From: Pisolithus tinctorius
Lineage: Eukaryota > Basidiomycota > Agaricomycetes > Boletales > Pisolithaceae
Assembly: GCA_024663395.1 (NCBI GenBank)
Contig: JANFAH010000011.1
Location: 1,488,001 to 1,552,000 of the forward strand
Direction of reading: 5' to 3'
Length of the DNA: 64,000 nucleotides
Part shown: positions 1 through 10,229 of the stretch, piece after piece
How positions within the stretch are numbered: position 1 is the stretch's first letter
Layout: every line of letters begins with the position of its first letter
The notes under the pieces: generated by a model
What the model was told of the DNA's origin: nothing
Database searches by the model: none
The model's input: only the letters and a program-made list of their open reading frames with translations
Translations under genes and position numbers: made by a program

Positions 1-640
1 ATTACCACAATGTATGGGAGGGCCTGTGGTGGGTAAGGATGTTGAAACATTTAGACAGGCCCATGACCAATTAAGAATACTGAGCTGCTGTAAGACATGG
101 ATGGGCCTGTCCTGGTAGGTTACACCCCTGTCACAACATCAAGGTGGGCCCACCTATCATAACATGGAGAGGGTCACAACATAAGGACAGGCCTGGGATG
201 AATATCATTTATGGTGTTGCAACATATAAACAGGCCTGTTCATAATGAGCCATATCCCTGTCACAACATAAAGATGGGCCTATCAGGAATGTTGTTTCAT
301 AATGTCACAACATATGGATGGGCCTGTCAATAGTAAGATGTATGTACCACTGTTGAAACATAAAGACAGGCCCATCACTAATATCATTTAATAGAGTCAC
401 AACATAAGGTTGGGCCCTTCAGTGGTATTATTTATAATGTTGCAACATATGGACAGGCCTGTCCACAGTAAGATATACCTCTGAAGAAGCATAAAGATGG
501 GCCCATCAGTAATCTCATGTATAGCATCACAACATATGGATGGGCCCTTCAGTAGTATTATTTATATTGTCACAGCATATGGGTGGGCCTGGCCCCAGTA
601 AGATGTACCCTGTTGAAACATAAAGATGGGCCTGTCACTA
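1..640. repeat. Tandem repeat, about 43-bp unit, GGGCCY core
   Basis: Degenerate tandem array. A core of the form tgggcc(c/t)(a/g)tc recurs about every 43-46 bases (for example at about 497, 540, 583 and 626) and alternates with a block resembling cacaacatatggatg. The GGCC core is self-complementary. No open frame of coding quality is seen. The left edge lies outside the window. Confidence 0.8.
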
Positions 641-1135
641 ATGGATGTGGTATCCCTGGAACCACTGAACAGCAGCTTTCAATGGACACCATGCTGGCAT
701 GAATCAGAGATGATTTGAGTGACCCAGATCTCACAAGCTGCACCCTGGATGTATTTGGCATTAATCAAACTATTTCCAGCCATCAACCCATCCATATTGC
801 ATGGATGTGGTATCCCCAGCACCCACTGAACAGTGGCTCTCCATGGACACCATGCTGGCATGAATTGGAGATGATTTGAGTGACCCAGACCTCACAAGCT
901 GCACTCTGCATGTATTTGGAATTAATCAGACTATTGCCAGCCATCTGCCCATCCACATTGAGTGGATGCAGCATCCCTGCATCAGTAAATCACTTTTGCT
1001 GGCCAGAGCTGTCCAGAGCTGCCCAGCACTGGACAGATTCCCTAGGACTGCCAGCACACAAAGTGGTTTACTGATGTGGCACCCCCTCAATAGTGGCTTG
1101 CCATGGACATCATTCCAGCATGAATTGGAGCTCAA
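641..1135. repeat. Tandem repeat, about 160-bp unit, two full copies plus a partial copy
   Basis: Copy A starts at 641 and copy B at 801, both with atggatgtggtatcc. They match over their whole length, including a segment reading gatttgagtgacccaga. A shorter third copy is at about 1073-1132. Short ORFs on both strands recur with the repeat and are its by-products. Confidence 0.85.
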
Positions 1136-1239
1136 AATCCATGCTTGTCCAACCTCTAATCCTTGATGATCACTGTCATAGATTGAACTGTAGTTGTTGT
1201 GATCATCTTGCTGTACTTCCTCACATCTCTTGTTTTTAG

Positions 1240-2110
1240 TTTGTCAGAGACTCTTGCATTGCAATCACTATTCATTGTAGACATCCAGCTTCCCTAGAAT
1301 AACAAAGATGTATGTAAGCAAGACATTTTGAAATCAAAATGAACCCATGAACTGTCAAGCTCATTATCTGCACTCCTCACACCCCATTCCCATAAAATGG
1401 CACTCCCAATCTTGCATGGCTGTTGATGCACACTAAGTCTAGTTGTTATCATCGTTTCTTGTATTGTGATCACTGTTTGATGTAGTTGTCCTTCTTCCCT
1501 AGAGTAATGATGATGTAAGTAAAGTACTATGAAACCAAAACAAAACCTTGAGCCATAGTGCTCAGTATCTGCACTCCTCGCACCCCACTTCCACAGAACA
1601 GCCATTCTAGCCTCATGTGTCTGCTGATTGGTGTCAAGTCTTGTGGTTGTCATCATTGTTATCACTCTAGCTGCTGCCCTTTTCCTTGTTGAACCTCCAC
1701 ATGACCTTCATTCATAGTTTATCATAGACTCTCAAGCTGTGATTGTGAGGATGTCAGTCATACTTCATTGTATATATCTGGCTTCACTAGAATAACAAAG
1801 ATGTAAGCAAAATGTGCTAAAATTGATGCCAACCATTGAGCTGTCAAGCTCAATATTCACACTTGTCATGCCTTGTCTCCATAGAATGGCTGTTCTAGCC
1901 TTGCACAGCCATCACTCTGCATACAGCACCATTGTCATCATTTCTTGTATCACAATCACAGTTTGTTGTAGACATCCATTTTGCCTAGAATAAGGTAGAT
2001 GTAAGTAAATTGTTCTGAAATCAAAACAAACCTTTGAGCCTTTGAGCTCAGGACCCATGCTCATTTTGCCCCATTTCCATAATATGGCACTTCCTATCTC
2101 ATATGGCCAT
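1240..2110. repeat. Diverged tandem repeat, about 190-300-bp unit, four copies
   Basis: Four diverged copies start near 1262, 1469, 1764 and 1951. Each contains a block like gtagacatccagcttccctag, then aaagatgtaagtaa, then a stretch ending in ccccatttccatagaatggc. The minus strand has short open stretches (up to 123 codons) that repeat with the unit, so I do not call them genes. The block from 2111 to 2220 holds simple cat/gtc-rich sequence. Confidence 0.7.
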
Positions 2111-2223
2111 TGATCTGCACTAAGTAAAGTCATCATCATCATCACTGTTGCTCCATTCACTGTCATTGTTGTCTTCATCCTTGTCACCATCACTTGTAAT
2201 TGTGGCAGTTTGCACATGGTGTG

Positions 2224-3240
2224 TCATTCACCCCATTCTTTGTATCCTTTGATTGTAGTGATCTTGGGCAGTTGTCCTGTAGCACTAGTCTTGTCAGTAC
2301 ATAGTACTTCTTGTGTGCATGCAGCCTTGATGTGCAGAGTGGTCACATGACTCTGCTTAGTCAACATTGCAGGACTTTCTGTACAAGTCCTATTCCTGAG
2401 TGCACATGTCAATTCTCTTGATGAATTCCTGAATAAAATATGAATTGTTGGCACTGCATGGCCATAGAACATTTCAACCTGGGACCTCTGGGTAGTGTTC
2501 ACATCATAGACCATGCCACATAATCTGTAAAAGTAAAGTTATGAGTCAGCTCCACCTAACTTGTAGCACTGCACTCCTCACCTTTGCATGGCCTGAGCCC
2601 TCTCCTCCAAGGCCCTCTGCCTCTGCTTTTCTGCCTCTGCTGCCACTGCCTGCTTCCTCCACACCTCTTCTTCCTCTGCCACATTCCTCCTTCAAGCCTC
2701 TTCCTCCTCTCATTGCCTCTGCTCTGCTTCCAGTCACACCTCCTCTGCCTTTCATCACTTGGCCTTGCACTCCACCTTGCACTCCCTCTCTTTCTGCTCT
2801 GCCTTCTCTTGCCAATGAGCCTTCTCCATGTTCTTCTCTTGCTCAGTGTCAGTTGAGTCATCAGTTAGGATGACCAATGCATTGTCCACAACTTGGGAAT
2901 AGTCACAGGATTGGCCTGGGGGTGGCTGGGGGGTTGTGTTCTCATGCTGGAAAGACATGATGATGGAGGGGAAAGTACAAAGATTCAGTTCCCTAACACA
3001 TGTTTTTAAGAAGTTCTTCAAACTCTGATGGAGCTCTGCTACAGCTAAACTGTTGTCCTTGAGGCATGAAAAAAATTTCAAAATGACCAACCCATGTTGA
3101 TCTTGTTCCATACACACAGCCTTCAGGCATTCAGGCCCTAAGGGGGAGGCACTATCACAACTGTGCATTTGTCCTAGGTCCCCATGCACTGTAGGGAGCT
3201 GGGTGCTCCCTGAGGCTGAAACAGCACTTCAGTCACCCCC
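2224..3240 (-). mobile_element. 3' fragment of a Gyp-1-like Ty3 element with truncated LTR start
   Basis: The stretch from about 2540 to 3160 is homologous to the 3' internal region of Gyp-1 (about 15220-15860). The same order appears: an antisense coding exon, a spacer containing ctaacacatgtttttaag, and a purine tract aagggggaggcac near 3139. A sequence matching the Gyp-1 LTR start (gtgcatttgtcctaggtccc against gtgcatttatcctaagtccc) follows from about 3160. The LTR is cut off near 3240. The parent element would be on the plus strand; the strand given here is that of its antisense gene. Confidence 0.7.
2546..2959 (-). pseudogene. Exon 1 remnant of the antisense accessory gene
   Basis: The minus-strand reading frame starts at an ATG at about 2959 (MSFQHENTTPQ). 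It matches the first exon of the antisense gene in Gyp-1, which starts MSSQHQAKTPQ at 15671. Both share a CDYSQV motif, a VILTD motif, and a highly charged K/E/R/A-rich helix downstream. The second, cysteine-bearing exon is not recognisable here; a segment resembling YDVNTTQR at about 2490 may be its beginning. Function unknown. It is a truncated copy. Confidence 0.6.
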
Positions 3241-3439
3241 CCCAGGGGACCTATTAGGTTCATATATTCTTATAGATGTATCCACCTAATAGGTGTTGAC
3301 CACCCAGGTATTCCCAGTGACTGCTGGAGATTCACCAGGCCCTGGAGATTCTCCAGAGCAAGGTGTCAGACATGGACTTTCTCCAGGATTATTACATCTA
3401 TGACAGATTGCCTGGGGTCCAAATGGGGCTTTCCCCAGT

Positions 3440-3700
3440 TGGTTAATAGACCTATTTCCTGGGTATCCTGGGGGATTCTCCAGCCTAAATGGACCTGTTC
3501 TCTGAGCATCCTGGGGGATTCCCCAGCCTAAATGGACCTGTTCTCTGGGCCTCCTGGGGGATTCCCCAGCCTAAATGGACCTGTTCTCTGGGCCTCCTGG
3601 GGGAATCTCCAGCCTAAATAGACCTGTTCCCAGTGCATCCTGGGAGTTTCCCCAGCCTGAATGGACCTGTTCCCAGGGCATCCAGCCCAAACAGACCTAT
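3440..3700. repeat. 48-bp minisatellite
   Basis: About five to six units of roughly 48 bp carrying tcctgggggattccccagcc followed by taaatggacctgttctctgg. Units are close to identical in the middle of the array and decay at both edges. The core tgggggattccccag is a near-perfect palindrome and resembles the core of the next minisatellite. Between 3241 and 3440, and from 3700 to 4040, there is only unique AT/GC-mixed sequence with scattered degenerate copies of the core. Confidence 0.85.
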
Positions 3701-4043
3701 TCCAAGATGATCATGGGAACCTCCAGTTCAAATAGTCCACCATCACAGCATGAAGGATCGATCAAAATGGTTTGGAGTCTCCATGTTGCTGACAGGAGTG
3801 TGTATCATGCCAAGTACCTATTTCCATGGAATCTGATCTAAGCACTCTATACAATTTGTGAAAAAGCATGGCCATAGACCACTGAGGAAAGACTGGTGAC
3901 ATCTGATGGAGGGAGTAGAGTATACTTGGTGATGGTGATTGCCTAGGCACAGCAGACACATACTCTCACCATGCTTCCCAAGTCTTCAGTGATCTCCAGT
4001 CTTGGCCATTGCATACCAATCAAAGATTGTCCAGGTCTCATTG

Positions 4044-4690
4044 GAATTTTCCCACCCACTCTGGGGATCCACAGGGTATGCAGCAGATCCTCCAGGCAAT
4101 GCTTGGAATTTCCCAGCCAACTCCTGTCTCTAGGGGCTCTCTAAGCAATGCTGGAGATTCTCCCACCCACTCTGGGGATTCTCCAAGCTATGTCCTGGGA
4201 TTCTCCAAGCACTGCTGGGGATTCTCCAAGTGCTGCTGAGGATTCTCCAACTGACTCTGGGGATTCTCCAAGCACTGCTGGGGATTCTCCAGGCAATGCT
4301 GGGGATTCTCCAGGCAATGCTTGGGATTCTTCAACCTGCTCTGGGGAGTCTCCCACCCACTCTGGGGAGTCTCCATGGTATACTGTGGATTCTCCAAGTT
4401 CTGTCTTAGGGATTCTCCAACCTGCTCTGGGCATTCTCCCAGGTATACTGGGGATTCTCCAACCTGCTCTGGGCATTCTCCCACCCACTCTGGGGATCCT
4501 CCAAGCTATACTGGGGATTCTCCCACCCACTCTGGGGAATCCCCAGGGTATGCTGGGGATTCTCCACCCTGCTCTGGGGATTCTCCCACTCAGTCTGGTG
4601 ATCCTCCAGGCAATGCCAGGGATTCTCCAACTGGTCTGGGGATTCTCCCACCACTCTGGGGATTTTCCCAACAATGCTGAGGATTTTCCA
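4044..4690. repeat. 21-bp minisatellite, about 30 units
   Basis: Units of 21 bp (occasionally 24) with core ctggggattctcca followed by variable caagc/cacccactc spacers. Because 21 is a multiple of three and the unit lacks stops in several frames, long ORFs appear on both strands (up to 208 codons) encoding 7-residue repeats such as SGDSPTH on plus and ENPQ on minus. These are consequences of the repeat. Sequence from 4691 to 4868 is unique and lies just past the 3' end of the KDZ gene. Confidence 0.9.
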
Positions 4691-4868
4691 ATGCACTGTG
4701 TTCATTCTCTTGTTAGTTTAATCAATCATAATTCTGACCCAGCAGGAGGCCAAAGGAATGGCAGGTCACCATAAAACAGAGTTCCTTAGGGTAATATTCA
4801 ATGTAGATCACTCATACATATCTTTTCTCTGGGCACAAACTATTTATTGATGAAGCTTAGGTGTGCAT

Positions 4869-7417
4869 CTAGTATCTATGCCTTTTTGATGGCACCTGCA
4901 ATGATGATGAGGGCAAATAACCAGTTCCAATGTCCTCCAACCAATCCTCATCCTCTGTAAATTCCCCTTCATTTGCTTGCTCAGTGGGACATTCCTCTTC
5001 CAGTGCCATCTGATCAATGGCCATCAACAGCTCATCATCTCCTTCTGACATTACATCCCCTTCATCAGAGTCCTTCTCTTCTAATACTGGTGCTGTTAGA
5101 TCCTCTGAAGCATGGGTTCCACCAGGATTATGTGTGGCAGCAAGGAAATCCACAATGTCTTCTGCTGTAGGTCCCCATGGCCTAGATGCAGCCCATGCAT
5201 ATGGCATATGTCAAAGCTTGGCCACCCATTTGACATATACTGCAACAATGGAATCCCTGTAGGCATGCAGGTGATACTTGTAATATTCATCTAACTCCCT
5301 ATGAGATGGGACATAAACATGGTATTTGCACTCACCTGCCACATTTTCCAGAGCAGACTGTACACTCAGCCACTCCATGGAAAACCATTCCTGTATGATA
5401 GATTGCTCTCTTGACAACCTTCTTTCTTCTTCATTATGGTGATCAACTTCCAACATCAGCCTGATTCCCTTGTGCACACTCTCATTAGCCAGCCAACATA
5501 GGGTGCTAGCACTAAGCTCCTCAAGACCATCCTGCCAAATATCACTATCAACATCCAGCTGAAAGATACCTTCAGAAGATATGGGATTGGGAGGGATGGC
5601 ACCAGGTGGTGCCTTACACAGTTGTATCATACTCTGCAGTTTGCCACAGAGATTATTGTATGTGGTGACAAGTTTCAGGATGGTAGGCTCTCATCATTTT
5701 ATGGATGACTCCACATGTTACTGTAAATGGTTTTCTACATGATGTTATTGAAAATAGCAGCCAGAAATAAACATTTGCTCACCACTGGAAGAGGTCCCAT
5801 TTGACCATTGTAGTCACTGGAACTCAAACTTGCGCTGACAAAGTCACTCCCTTATCCGAACCTTAAGTGCTTGTGCATTTGTTTGTGTTTGGAGCCACTT
5901 GTTGTTCCTCAACAGATGAAAGTCAGTTTGGGCAGAAAGTCCCAATGAAGCCTTTTTCTTCTTGAGGGCCTGGGCTGCCTTTGACACTGCAGCAAGTTGT
6001 AGATTGTAGTCAACAATGCCATTGACATGATCATCAACAAGATCCTTCTCCAACTGATCCACATGGCACTGATAGTCCTGAACTGTTTTCTCCAGAGCAA
6101 GAACATGTGCCAACTGTTCAGAACCCTTGTTCTTTGACTGACCTACAGGTTGGTGAGTCATATGATCTCACACACACAAAGGGAGTAGACTAACAAGGTA
6201 GAAGTTGAGTTTGTGCTTGTACTTGTGCAGCCCACTCATGCTGTAGAGTCTGCATGTCAACATGCAGAGCATGAAGAGCCTCCAAAGCCACCAATTTCCT
6301 ACTTTTGCAGAGGGACCATTTCCTGCTCAGCCACTGGCCAAATGCATGAAAAGACTTCTTGTCCAGGTGTTGAATTTGATTGTCAAGGACAAATAATCTC
6401 TGATGATACTAAGGGTAAAATGAGCACTGGAATTATATTTGAAGAAGAATCAATGCTTACCCCAGATACTCAAAGAATTGGAATAAGCATTTTTAGGGCA
6501 CTCCATAGTTGCTCACACCCCTCACCATCTGACAAGCCAAAGCCTACACATTTACATGGGTGATATACCAATTGGCATGGCCATTGATGACCATAAGCAT
6601 GGAAGACAGAAATACCAAACTTCAACCTGGAGAGTATCCCATCGTCAAGGAGTTTCCACTTTTGACAACTATGCTCCAATTGACAACCAATGTCATATAA
6701 GAGGCCAATGGTCATCTTGGCAGGAAGATGGTCAAAGAGATGTTTCACCAGCACTAGGGCATAGTGCTGCTTTTCCCCTGCTGATGTCATATTAACCAAC
6801 CAGAGGACATGATCATGATGACACAACAAAGCCATAAGCCCTGTATCTGCAAAAAATTGTGTGCTGGCCTTTTGCCTCTTCTCATCTGCTGCATGGAAAG
6901 AATCTCCACACCCATCCAACACAGAGGCAGGCACCCTCATTCCATCCTCCAACCTGTCCTGTCCTGCTGGTTTTGAGTCTGAGAATGATGTTGACTGGTT
7001 GGGAGGGATCTCTGTTTCTCAATGAAAACCTCCATGGCCTTCACCTCTGACTCAGGGATGAATACAGTGCTGGTGGGATTGGGAGGGTCATCAGTGGCAG
7101 ATTTGTTGGTTCTCTTCTGAGTGAAACATGCATCTAAGCAGACAATGCAGTCAAAGCTATTGGGTCTCAGTCATCTAGTCAGCAACAATGAGCTTGTCAT
7201 TGACTCACTCATCCTGAGGAGGGTTAGAGCTCTGTAAGTCACCTCCCCCAAAGCAAAGAGGACAGCTAGCACATAGGTAGTCACTTGGCCAGGGTCTATC
7301 TTTCTGTGGCATGGAGTTTGGGCAAAAGGACCAGACCATAGCAGAAATATGGTCCTCCACATATATTGTCAATACAGTATACCAATGATAAGCATTACTG
7401 AAACACCACCAGAGATT
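4869..7417 (-). pseudogene. KDZ transposase, C-terminal two-thirds (piece 3 of 3)
   Basis: Minus-strand coding blocks match the Kyakuja-Dileera-Zisupton transposase family. In gene order they are: the end of the CxC region with FSNAYHWYTVL (about 7400); a core at 6952-6470 with VPASVLDGC, SFHAADEKR, KAS..FFADTGLMALLCHHDHVLWL, LYDIGCQL and FHAYGHQWPCQ; a coiled helix block at 6161-5844 (LEKTVQDYQ, NLQLAAVSK); IFQLDVDSDIWQDG at about 5560; and an acidic tail ending at 4869. A TGA interrupts near 5208 where the family normally has a basic residue. The enzyme would excise and integrate a DNA transposon in the nucleus. The gene is broken by Gyp-1, which entered a codon just before FSNAY. Closing the gap over the AGATT duplication restores the frame exactly. 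Confidence 0.88.
7413..7417. repeat. Target-site duplication AGATT, left copy (Gyp-1)
   Basis: AGATT directly precedes the TGTCATGACC terminus at 7418. The same five bases at 18450-18454 directly follow the CTTGACA terminus at 18449. Confidence 0.92.
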
Positions 7418-8080
7418 TGTCATGACCATGCATTTATCCTAAGTCCCCACTCACTCTGCACATTCATTCACTCTGCACCAACTCCGCCTGCCCTCTGTCA
7501 TTTATGAACCATCTCCACTCCAACTGCTGTCAGACTTGTACTGCTCTCTTACTGGACCACATGGACTGCACTCTGAGGGATCATGTGACTACCCTTTGGA
7601 CTTCTCCCTGACAGTGTGCAGTCAGGTACTCCACAGCATGTGCACCGCATGGTCCAGTGCCTGGACTGTTTCCTTTTTGGGGTGTTCTGTGTTACCTGTT
7701 CGTATGTCCTCCATCTTCCCTTCATTTGTTGTCTAGGAAGTTTTACTTGAAAATTTATGAGTCTCAGTATGTCAGTTCCAATTCTGGTTACTGTACTGCT
7801 GTAGTAGTATAAAGGCCCATACCATACTCTGCTGTGGTTCAGTACAAATATCAACTTAGTTCCTACTCCTTCTGTCTCTGACCTCTGTCTGTCAGAGTTA
7901 CCTCTGACAAATCCATCCAGTCTCTACCTCTGAAATACAAGGGCTGAGATTGTGCAAGGGGGTAGCACATGAGCTAAACCCAATTACCTCACTCTGCTCT
8001 GCCTTTACTTTGGCAGTCTTTGTTCCTGCCAACACTCTGCTAGTCGGAGTTCTGTTCTTTCGTGCCAGACTTGCTTCCAG
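7418..8080 (+). repeat. Gyp-1 outer 5' LTR, 3'-truncated (663 bp)
   Basis: Begins TGTCATGACC and matches the next LTR base for base apart from transitions, but stops after gacttgcttccag. The last about 58 bp of the LTR (acccctcccc to CTTGACA) are missing and the next LTR starts at once. TATAAAG is at 7808-7814 and the self-priming segment agtacaaatat at 7841-7851. Confidence 0.88.
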
Positions 8081-8813
8081 TGTCATGACCATGCATTTAT
8101 CCTAAGTCCCCACTCACTCTGCACCCTTTTCTGCTGGTCATTCATTCACTCCACACCAACTCCACCCACCCTCTGTCATTTATGAACCATCTCTGCTCCA
8201 CTGCTGTTGGACTTGTGTTGCTCTCCTACCGGACCAAGTGGACCGTTCTCTGAGGAGTCATGTGACTACCTTCAGACTTCTCCCTGACAGCACGCAGCCA
8301 GGTACTCTGCAGCATGTGCACTGCATGGTTTGGCACCTGGACTGTTTCCTTTTCTGGATGTTCTATGTTACCCACTCATATGTCCTCCATCTACCCTTCA
8401 TTTGTTGTCTGGGAGGTTTTACTTGAAATTTTATGAGTCTCCATATGTCAGTTCTGGTTCCAGTTACTGTACCTTCATAGTAGTATAAAAGCATGTATCA
8501 TACTCTGCTGTTCCTCAGTATGAATATCAACTTAGTTCCTACTCCTTCTGTCTCTGACCTCTGCCTGTCGGAGTTACCTCCAACAATCTGTCTGGTCTCT
8601 TCCTCTGAAATACGAGGGCTGAGATTGTGCAAGGGGGTAGTGCATGAGCTAAACCTGATGCCCTCACTCTGCTCTGCCTTTACTTTGGCAGTCTTCGTTC
8701 CTGCCAACACTCCACTAGTCGGAGTTCTGTTCTTTCGTGTCAGACTTGCTTCTGGACCCCTCCCCAGACCTTGTTAAGTGTCGGAGTTGGTCGGAGTAGG
8801 CCTGGACTTGACA
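8081..8813 (+). repeat. Gyp-1 inner 5' LTR (733 bp)
   Basis: Full LTR from TGTCATGACC to GGACTTGACA with 5-bp inverted ends TGTCA/TGACA. It is homologous to the copy at 7418 and to the 3' LTR at 15864-18449. Confidence 0.9.
8484..8527 (+). promoter_or_regulatory. Gyp-1 LTR promoter and predicted transcript 5' end
   Basis: TATAAAA at 8484-8490 is followed 33 bp later by agtatgaatat (8517-8527). The outer LTR has agtacaaatat in the same place. These are the two possible CpG transitions of an ancestral agtacgaatat. The spacing places the transcript start at or next to this segment. Confidence 0.7.
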
Positions 8814-8815
8814 GT

Positions 8816-8826
8816 ATATTTGTACT
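8816..8826 (+). promoter_or_regulatory. Gyp-1 self-priming primer-binding site
   Basis: atatttgtact begins 2 bases after the LTR end. It is the exact reverse complement of agtacaaatat at 7841-7851, in the LTR just downstream of the TATA box. This matches the Tf1 mechanism, in which the mRNA 5' end folds back to prime reverse transcription instead of a tRNA. No tRNA 3'-end complement is obvious here. Confidence 0.75.
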
Positions 8827-9081
8827 CACACTTGTATGATCTCATTTTCTGTCTTCCAAAAAACTTACACTGTTATGAGAACTTGAGCTCAATCCCAGGG
8901 AGAGGTCGCTGAGAACCTTGCTGCAGCCCTCACTAATCTGTGTTGACTCCCTTCCATCATTGAACAGTTCCAGTCATTCTCCACTTGACACCGCTCTCAC
9001 ACTGAGGGCGAAAGTGCTTCACCAGCTGGTTGCTCTGACCTCCACCCAACAACCTTCCATACTCCATCTCCTCATAATTGA

Positions 9082-10158
9082 GATGATGGACCTGACCCTG
9101 ACCCTGATTATCCTGATGGTGATCCCAACAGCAGGGGCAGAGGTGACAGGGATGTCCCCAAAGACCCAGCTGAGCTGCCAGAGGATCCCCTCATAGCTCT
9201 TGCTAGAGCTGTCCATGTGCTTGTGCAGTCTAGTTTGTGCACTGGGGACTCTGCTCCGAAAACCAAAGTCCATGAGCCTGACACCTTCAATGGCTCTGAC
9301 CCTAAGAAACTCCACAAGTTCCTTGTACAATGCAAGCTGAACTTCCAAGACCACCCTCACACATTCCACTCCAACAGAGCAAAGGTTACCTTTGCTCAGT
9401 CTTATCTTAAGGGTATGGCCCTGGCTTGGTTCAAGCCAGACCTACTAAACCCTGACAATTATGACCACCTGCTCTGGATGGACAACTACCATGAGTTCTT
9501 ACAAGAGCTCACAACTAATTTCAGTCCACATGATGCCATAGCAGATGCTGTTCAACAACTTGAGAACCTCACCATGAAGTATGGTTCTCGAATTACCAAA
9601 TACATAGTGGAGTTCAATCATTGGGCTTCACAGCTCAAAGACTATGGTGTCAGTGCGCTCCACCACTGCTTCTATAGCAGACTTCCAGACCACATCAAGG
9701 ATGAGATCACTTGTGTTGGGAAACCTTCTACCCTCACACAACTCCACAAAGTCACCCAGACCATCGATGTGCACTACTGGGAGCATAAAGCAGAGATTTC
9801 GCGCACCACCAAGTCTGCCACCAACAAGTTGCAGTCCTCCAACTCCAACAACAAGTCTAAGTCATTGTCCTCTGCCTCTGCTCTGAAGTCCAATGCAAAG
9901 GGCAAAGGCAAGCAGAAAGATCCGCCAAAGTCTGATGCATTGAAGTCCAACATTGCCCACCTACTGGGTAAGGATGGCAAACTCACCTCTGCTGAGTGCC
10001 AGCATAGGATGAAAAACAACCTCTGCCTCTTCTGTGGCAAGGCTGGCCACTCTGCCAAGGACTGTCCCAAGTCTACCTCCCACATAGCCAAAGCCCATGC
10101 CACTATGGCTGAAACTCCACCTCCTCTGCCTGTGGAGAAGGCAGAGCCAAAAAATTAG
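9082..10158 (+). pseudogene. gag: Gyp-1 gag (capsid and nucleocapsid)
   Basis: Structural polyprotein of a Ty3 element. The frame is open from just after a TGA at 9079 to the stop at 10156. The N-terminal part is acidic (PDPDYPDGDP). The retrotransposon gag domain follows with EPDTFNGSDPKKL, FAQSYLKGMALAWF and FNHWASQL. A lysine/serine-rich linker leads to a CCHC zinc knuckle, CLFCGKAGHSAKDC, near 10022-10063. In-frame TGAs upstream (9079, 8986) suggest the original start lay near 8880 and that the N-terminus has decayed. Gag and pol are separate here, with a stop between them. Confidence 0.85.
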
Positions 10159-10229
10159 TCCACTCCTCCAGGGAGCTCGCACAGCCTGGAGGAAGCATTG
10201 ACCCTAACTGTGCACAACTGGACATCTGA

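Noticed and set aside
1..640. CRISPR-like spacing of repeats
   Set aside because: Units are degenerate end to end, spacers are not unique, no cas genes, and the sequence is eukaryotic.
2541..2873. Plus-strand Pro/Leu-rich ORFs
   Set aside because: Same shadow effect over the antisense exon remnant on minus.
3440..4690. NF-kappaB-like GGGGATTCCC sites in both minisatellites
   Set aside because: The resemblance to the metazoan site has no meaning in a fungus. Only the shared palindromic core is reported.
4148..4774. Long ORFs on both strands (up to 208 codons)
   Set aside because: They follow a 21-bp minisatellite whose unit length is a multiple of three and lacks stops. The encoded 7-residue repeats are on both strands at once and have no start context.
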